Shown: positions 60,773 through 64,000 of the stretch, piece by piece
Layout of the letters: each line of letters begins with the position of its first letter
How positions within the stretch are numbered: the first letter of the stretch is position 1
DNA from: Jaminaea rosea
Lineage: Eukaryota; Basidiomycota; Exobasidiomycetes; Microstromatales
NCBI RefSeq assembly: GCF_003144245.1
Contig: NW_020289991.1
Span: 248,001 to 312,000 of the forward strand
Length of the DNA stretch: 64,000 nt
Reading direction: 5' to 3'
Position numbers and translations under genes: made by a program
Notes under the pieces: model-generated
Seen by the model: only the letters and a program-made list of their open reading frames with translations
The model's database searches: none
Told to the model about the DNA's origin: nothing

Positions 60773-62791
60773 ATGGTAGCCCCTCTTCGAACAATGGCGG
60801 CCGCCTCATCGTCATCATCATCATCAGTCAGGCCCGCTCTGAGCAGTCTCGGCCGCCGCCACCTGGCCACGCCCGTCTCTTCTGGCTCTCGGTCGTCTGC
60901 CCATCGCATCCTCGTCATCGGCGGTGGAGCAGCCGGTCAAGCAATCTCACACCAGCTGCTGCGAAGTGGCGCTTTCCCCAACAAGCATGACATTGCCATC
61001 GTCGACCCAAAGACGACGCACGACTACCAGCCTGGTTGGACATTGGTGGGCGGCGGCCTGAAGAAGAAGGAGGACCTTCGCAGACCAATGGCAGATTTGG
61101 CTCAAGAGAAGGAAGGACTGGGTCTATACAATGACGCAGTCGAGTCCTTTGACCCGGACAACAACTGCGTCAAGACCCGTGATGGCCGCACATTGTCCTA
61201 CGAGCATCTCATCGTCGCACCCGGCTTGCGCCTCATGCCTGAGAAGGTCTCGGGCCTCTCTGAAGCCATGCGAGACATGGATGCCAAGGTAGCAAGCATT
61301 TACGACTACGATTCCTGCGACCGTGTCTGGGACCTCGTTCAACAACATCGCTCAGGCCCAGCCATCTTCACTCAGCCCCCTCAACCACACAAGTGCGCCG
61401 GCGCACCCCAAAAGATCATGTGGCTTGCCCTTGATCATTGGAAATCGCAGGGCCTCAGCCGATCTGATATCCCCATCACGTATGCCACGGCCCTTCCGGC
61501 CATGTTTGGCGTACCAAAATATGCGGCCACTCTCGAGGCACTGCGAAAGGAGCGCGACGTCGAGGGCCTCTTTGGTCACAATCTTGTAGCGGTCAACGGG
61601 TCAACAGCCACCTTCGCAAAAGGAGAGGAAAAGGTCACCCGTCCCTTCTCACTCCTCCACGCCGTCCCACCTCAAGGCCCTCACGACTTCATTCGCTCCT
61701 CTCCTCTCGCAAACCCCACCTCCGGCTTCGTAGACGTTGACGACAAGACACTCCGACATGTCAAGTACAGCAACGTCTGGTCTGCTGGTGACTCGAGCTC
61801 ACTACCGACGAGCAAGACGGCAGCAGCAGTCACTTCTCAGGCCCCGATTCTCGTCAACAATCTCCTATCCTCTCTCGCAGGCACCTCCGATGCGCCACAA
61901 GAGTACGACGGTTACACCTCCTGCCCAATCCCAACCGAATACGGAAAGCTCGTTCTCTGCGAGTTTGCTTACAACGGCGTGCCTAAGGAGTCCTTTGGCC
62001 CCACTTTGGGCATCGATCAGGCTCAACCCAGCCGTGCCTTTTACTACCTCAAGCGCGACTTCTTCCCTTGGGTCTACTTCAATGCTATGGTCAAGGGGAC
62101 TTGGGCGGGCCCCAACGGTTGGTTGAGCGCGCCCAAGTGGAAGGGAGCTGCGCCCAGCGTAGGTGGCGGCCAGGCCAGGGCCTTCTCAAGCGTAGTGGGA
62201 AAGATGGGCGGCTCAAACGGTGCTGCAGGACGTCGCGGCTTCGCCACGTCAGCCCGCGCTGCGCGTGATCAACCATCACGTCGCCCTCGTGACCCCCTCG
62301 AGCGCGACTCGACGGCAGTGCGCTACGCCCTTCCCGGCGGTGAGACGCTCATTGTCCGTCCTGCGCCGTCCAGCGGTGGTGGCTCAAGCACCGGGAGCAG
62401 CGCGACGACGACTACGACGGCGGACCCTGCGAAGATCCTGGTCGAGGAGGCGAACAGCGAGGCGTACCTTCCCCCAGCTCTTCGCCCGCGAACCGCACGC
62501 AAGCAGCAAGCCCGCTTCAACTCTACCACCCCGCGTCGAACGGACCTTTCTCCTTCTGAGATTGCTGAGATTCAAGCCCTTCGCCGCGAAGGGGGCGCCT
62601 CCGTGCCTGACATTGCGCGGAAGTTCAACTGCTCCGAGGTGTTTGTAAGGATCGTTGCGCCTGCGGGAGCTGAGGCGAAGAGGGAGGCTCAGAGGGGGAT
62701 GGAGCGGGTCAGAAGGGGTGAAGAGGGGAGCACGAGGTTTGGTGATCTGCTGAGGAGAGAGGCAAGGAGGGCTAGGAGGGAGATGTGGTAG
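60773..62791 (+). CDS. Sulfide:quinone oxidoreductase fused to mitochondrial ribosomal protein mL58/Mrpl20-like
   Basis: One uninterrupted frame of 672 residues holds two proteins. Residues 1-30 (RTMAAASSS..SSLGRRHLAT) look like a mitochondrial presequence. The SQR part (about 40-460) has the FAD fold ILVIGGGAAGQ, the reactive cysteines Cys208 (HKCAGAPQKIMW) and Cys384 (GYTSCPIPTEYG) in the two-cysteine eukaryotic pattern, SNVWSAGDSSSLP, and the C-terminal membrane-associating MVKGTWAGPNGW where the enzyme normally ends. A second presequence-like stretch follows (Met478, GRRGFATSARAARDQ), then at about 566-672 an mL58/Mrpl20-like region (LPPALRP; LSPSEIAEIQALRREGG; DIARKFNCSEVFV; basic tail). 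SQR oxidises sulfide at the inner membrane; mL58 belongs to the large mitoribosomal subunit. No stop or intron separates them. Processing or an internal start at Met478 may release mL58 (inference). Confidence 0.86.
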   Translation: MVAPLRTMAAASSSSSSSVRPALSSLGRRHLATPVSSGSRSSAHRILVIGGGAAGQAISHQLLRSGAFPNKHDIAIVDPKTTHDYQPGWTLVGGGLKKKEDLRRPMADLAQEKEGLGLYNDAVESFDPDNNCVKTRDGRTLSYEHLIVAPGLRLMPEKVSGLSEAMRDMDAKVASIYDYDSCDRVWDLVQQHRSGPAIFTQPPQPHKCAGAPQKIMWLALDHWKSQGLSRSDIPITYATALPAMFGVPKYAATLEALRKERDVEGLFGHNLVAVNGSTATFAKGEEKVTRPFSLLHAVPPQGPHDFIRSSPLANPTSGFVDVDDKTLRHVKYSNVWSAGDSSSLPTSKTAAAVTSQAPILVNNLLSSLAGTSDAPQEYDGYTSCPIPTEYGKLVLCEFAYNGVPKESFGPTLGIDQAQPSRAFYYLKRDFFPWVYFNAMVKGTWAGPNGWLSAPKWKGAAPSVGGGQARAFSSVVGKMGGSNGAAGRRGFATSARAARDQPSRRPRDPLERDSTAVRYALPGGETLIVRPAPSSGGGSSTGSSATTTTTADPAKILVEEANSEAYLPPALRPRTARKQQARFNSTTPRRTDLSPSEIAEIQALRREGGASVPDIARKFNCSEVFVRIVAPAGAEAKREAQRGMERVRRGEEGSTRFGDLLRREARRARREMW

Positions 62792-62913
62792 ATGGCAGGG
62801 AGCGAGATGCTGATGAGCACGAACGCACGGCACGCACGCACACACTCAAACACAGCTCCAAAGATAGCTTTGCTCTGGATTGTCACGATGAACAGTTGAT
62901 CGATGCCAAACAA

Positions 62914-64000
62914 TCAATCGACATCCATATCGCCTCGCTCTCCCTGCTCACCATCATGATCGTCTGCTCCCTGCTCATATCCGTCCCCATCCTCCTCTTC
63001 CATCCCATCCCCGTACCGCTGCCCCTCAGACCGTCTGCGTCTCTGATGCTCTGCGTCTGCCTCCTCGACCGCTTTCTGCATCAAGGCCGCTTCGGCTAGA
63101 CTGTCCAAGAAGTTGGGGGTCGTAGCGGCAGCAGCAGGCGGAGCCACTGCGGCAGCGCTGCGATGCGCGAGTGGCGGGGTGTCATATTGCGTCTGGCTAC
63201 TTCCTGAGACCGGGGTAGTGCCAGGAGGGCCGAGGGAATCGTCCGTTTCCATTTCGGATGACAATGCGTGAGGACCCGTTGGGCCGGCGGAGTGCTGGTG
63301 GGAGGTGGTCGGTGGGACGGGTGAGGAGCGAGAGGAAGGAGCAGGGGAGGAGGAGTCGAGCTTGCTCTTGCCAAGAGGGAAGGGAGAGGCGCGCCTCGAT
63401 GTATTGGCCGTGCCCGGTGTACCTTGCCGCGGCGTGTTGCTTCTCCTCGCCGTGTTGGCTGCCGAGGGCCTGCCTCCCTTCTTTTTTCCACCCGCGCCTC
63501 CTTTGACGGGTGGCATTCCCTCCTCCTGCACGAACGCCCCGGCGGCGTTATGCCCGTCATCGCCAACTTCGTCTTCGTCCTCTTGATCGTCCTCCAGATC
63601 CACAGGCTTGATGTACTTGGCGCGAACACGGGCACGTTCCTCCTCCGCAAGGTCTTGGTTCCACTGCTCTGCCCAATACTCAGCGTAGCGCTCTGACAGT
63701 GGGCGGCATCTGCCCCACCACGGTTCCGCTGGGATGGAGGCCGCGTCGTTGTCGGCGTCTTCCTCGACTGGCATGGTAGCATCGGTCATTTCCGACGTAG
63801 CTTGAGCATCCTGCTCCCTCGCCTGCCTCCGACGACGGCGTCGATCCGCCGCTTCCAACTCCCTCTCCACGCCTCTGAAACCTTCCTTCCCACCTGGTCT
63901 GTACCTCAAGCCCTCCCCCTCCTCGCTCTCTCCCCTCAATCTCAGCCTAGCACCACCATAGACACTCCCCATCACCCAGTATCCACAGCTCCCATCATCG
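62914..64000 (-). CDS. Acidic/low-complexity protein, possibly truncated at right edge
   Basis: The frame is open from the window edge to a stop at 62914; the first ATG inside is at 63972, but upstream codons (DDGSCGYWV) are also open, so the N-terminus may lie outside. The visible 353 residues start SVYGGARLRLRGES, then a basic helix (ELEAADRRRRRRQAREQ), a Trp-rich segment (EPWWGRCRPLSERYAEYWAEQWNQDL) that looks like the only folded element, an acidic run, a Ser/Thr/Pro-rich linker with TARRSNTPRQGTPG, and an acidic C-terminus (EEEDGDGYEQGADDHDGEQ). Composition suggests a nuclear protein. No family recognised. It is tail-to-tail with the SQR fusion, 122 bp apart. Confidence 0.55.
   Translation of the reverse strand, partial: DDGSCGYWVMGSVYGGARLRLRGESEEGEGLRYRPGGKEGFRGVERELEAADRRRRRRQAREQDAQATSEMTDATMPVEEDADNDAASIPAEPWWGRCRPLSERYAEYWAEQWNQDLAEEERARVRAKYIKPVDLEDDQEDEDEVGDDGHNAAGAFVQEEGMPPVKGGAGGKKKGGRPSAANTARRSNTPRQGTPGTANTSRRASPFPLGKSKLDSSSPAPSSRSSPVPPTTSHQHSAGPTGPHALSSEMETDDSLGPPGTTPVSGSSQTQYDTPPLAHRSAAAVAPPAAAATTPNFLDSLAEAALMQKAVEEADAEHQRRRRSEGQRYGDGMEEEDGDGYEQGADDHDGEQGERGDMDVD

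Overview
The window is eukaryotic and fungal. It is GC-rich and gene-dense. Most genes have a few short GT-AG introns (about 50-130 bp) with GTGAGT/GTAAGT/GTGCGT donors. The identifiable proteins are fungal types: a Kre33 acetyltransferase, a Mrs3/4 carrier, a cytosolic cytochrome c peroxidase, a fungal nitronate monooxygenase, a DUF3712 giant protein and a TMEM135-like protein. Gene style and content suggest a basidiomycete, possibly Ustilaginomycotina; that placement is inference. I saw no tRNA, rRNA, CRISPR array or transposon.

Layout. 0-9 kb: the start of an unidentified membrane-anchored protein running off the left edge, then NAT10/KRE33, nitronate monooxygenase, a mitoferrin-type carrier and a stomatin/SPFH protein. 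9-14.3 kb: a poorly resolved hypothetical locus, then an MFS monocarboxylate-type transporter flanked by two inverted copies of a small four-helix membrane protein. 14.5-22.5 kb: a divergent CLPTM1-like membrane protein, a DUF924 protein, a secreted GH27 alpha-galactosidase with TATA box and Mig1/CreA-like motifs, and a CTK1/CDK12-type kinase. 22.8-35 kb: two tandem secreted pepsin-like proteins with altered active sites and a 2702-residue single-pass DUF3712/LEA2-like repeat protein. 37-47.5 kb: tubulin cofactor A, an RRM+YTH RNA-binding protein, two small unassigned spliced genes, a peroxiredoxin-like protein, the geranylgeranyltransferase-I beta subunit and cytochrome c peroxidase. 48-64 kb: a third pepsin-like paralogue, a CDC25/Ych1-type rhodanese phosphatase, a GBD/FH3 protein without FH2, a coiled-coil protein, a TMEM135-like protein, a sulfide:quinone oxidoreductase fused in frame to a mitochondrial ribosomal protein (mL58/Mrpl20-like), and a partial acidic protein at the right edge.

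Most genes are unrelated housekeeping genes and this is not a biosynthetic cluster. The exceptions are local duplications (the membrane-protein pair and the pepsin-like tandem pair) and the SQR-mL58 fusion. I reconstructed exons by checking donor, acceptor and codon phase by hand; most multi-exon models close with consistent phases.

Most interesting items: the SQR-mL58 fusion with an internal mitochondrial presequence-like segment; three secreted pepsin-like paralogues that have all lost the N-lobe catalytic aspartate; the inverted membrane-protein pair around the MFS transporter; the triplicated giant lumenal protein; and a YTH domain split by about 200 low-complexity residues.
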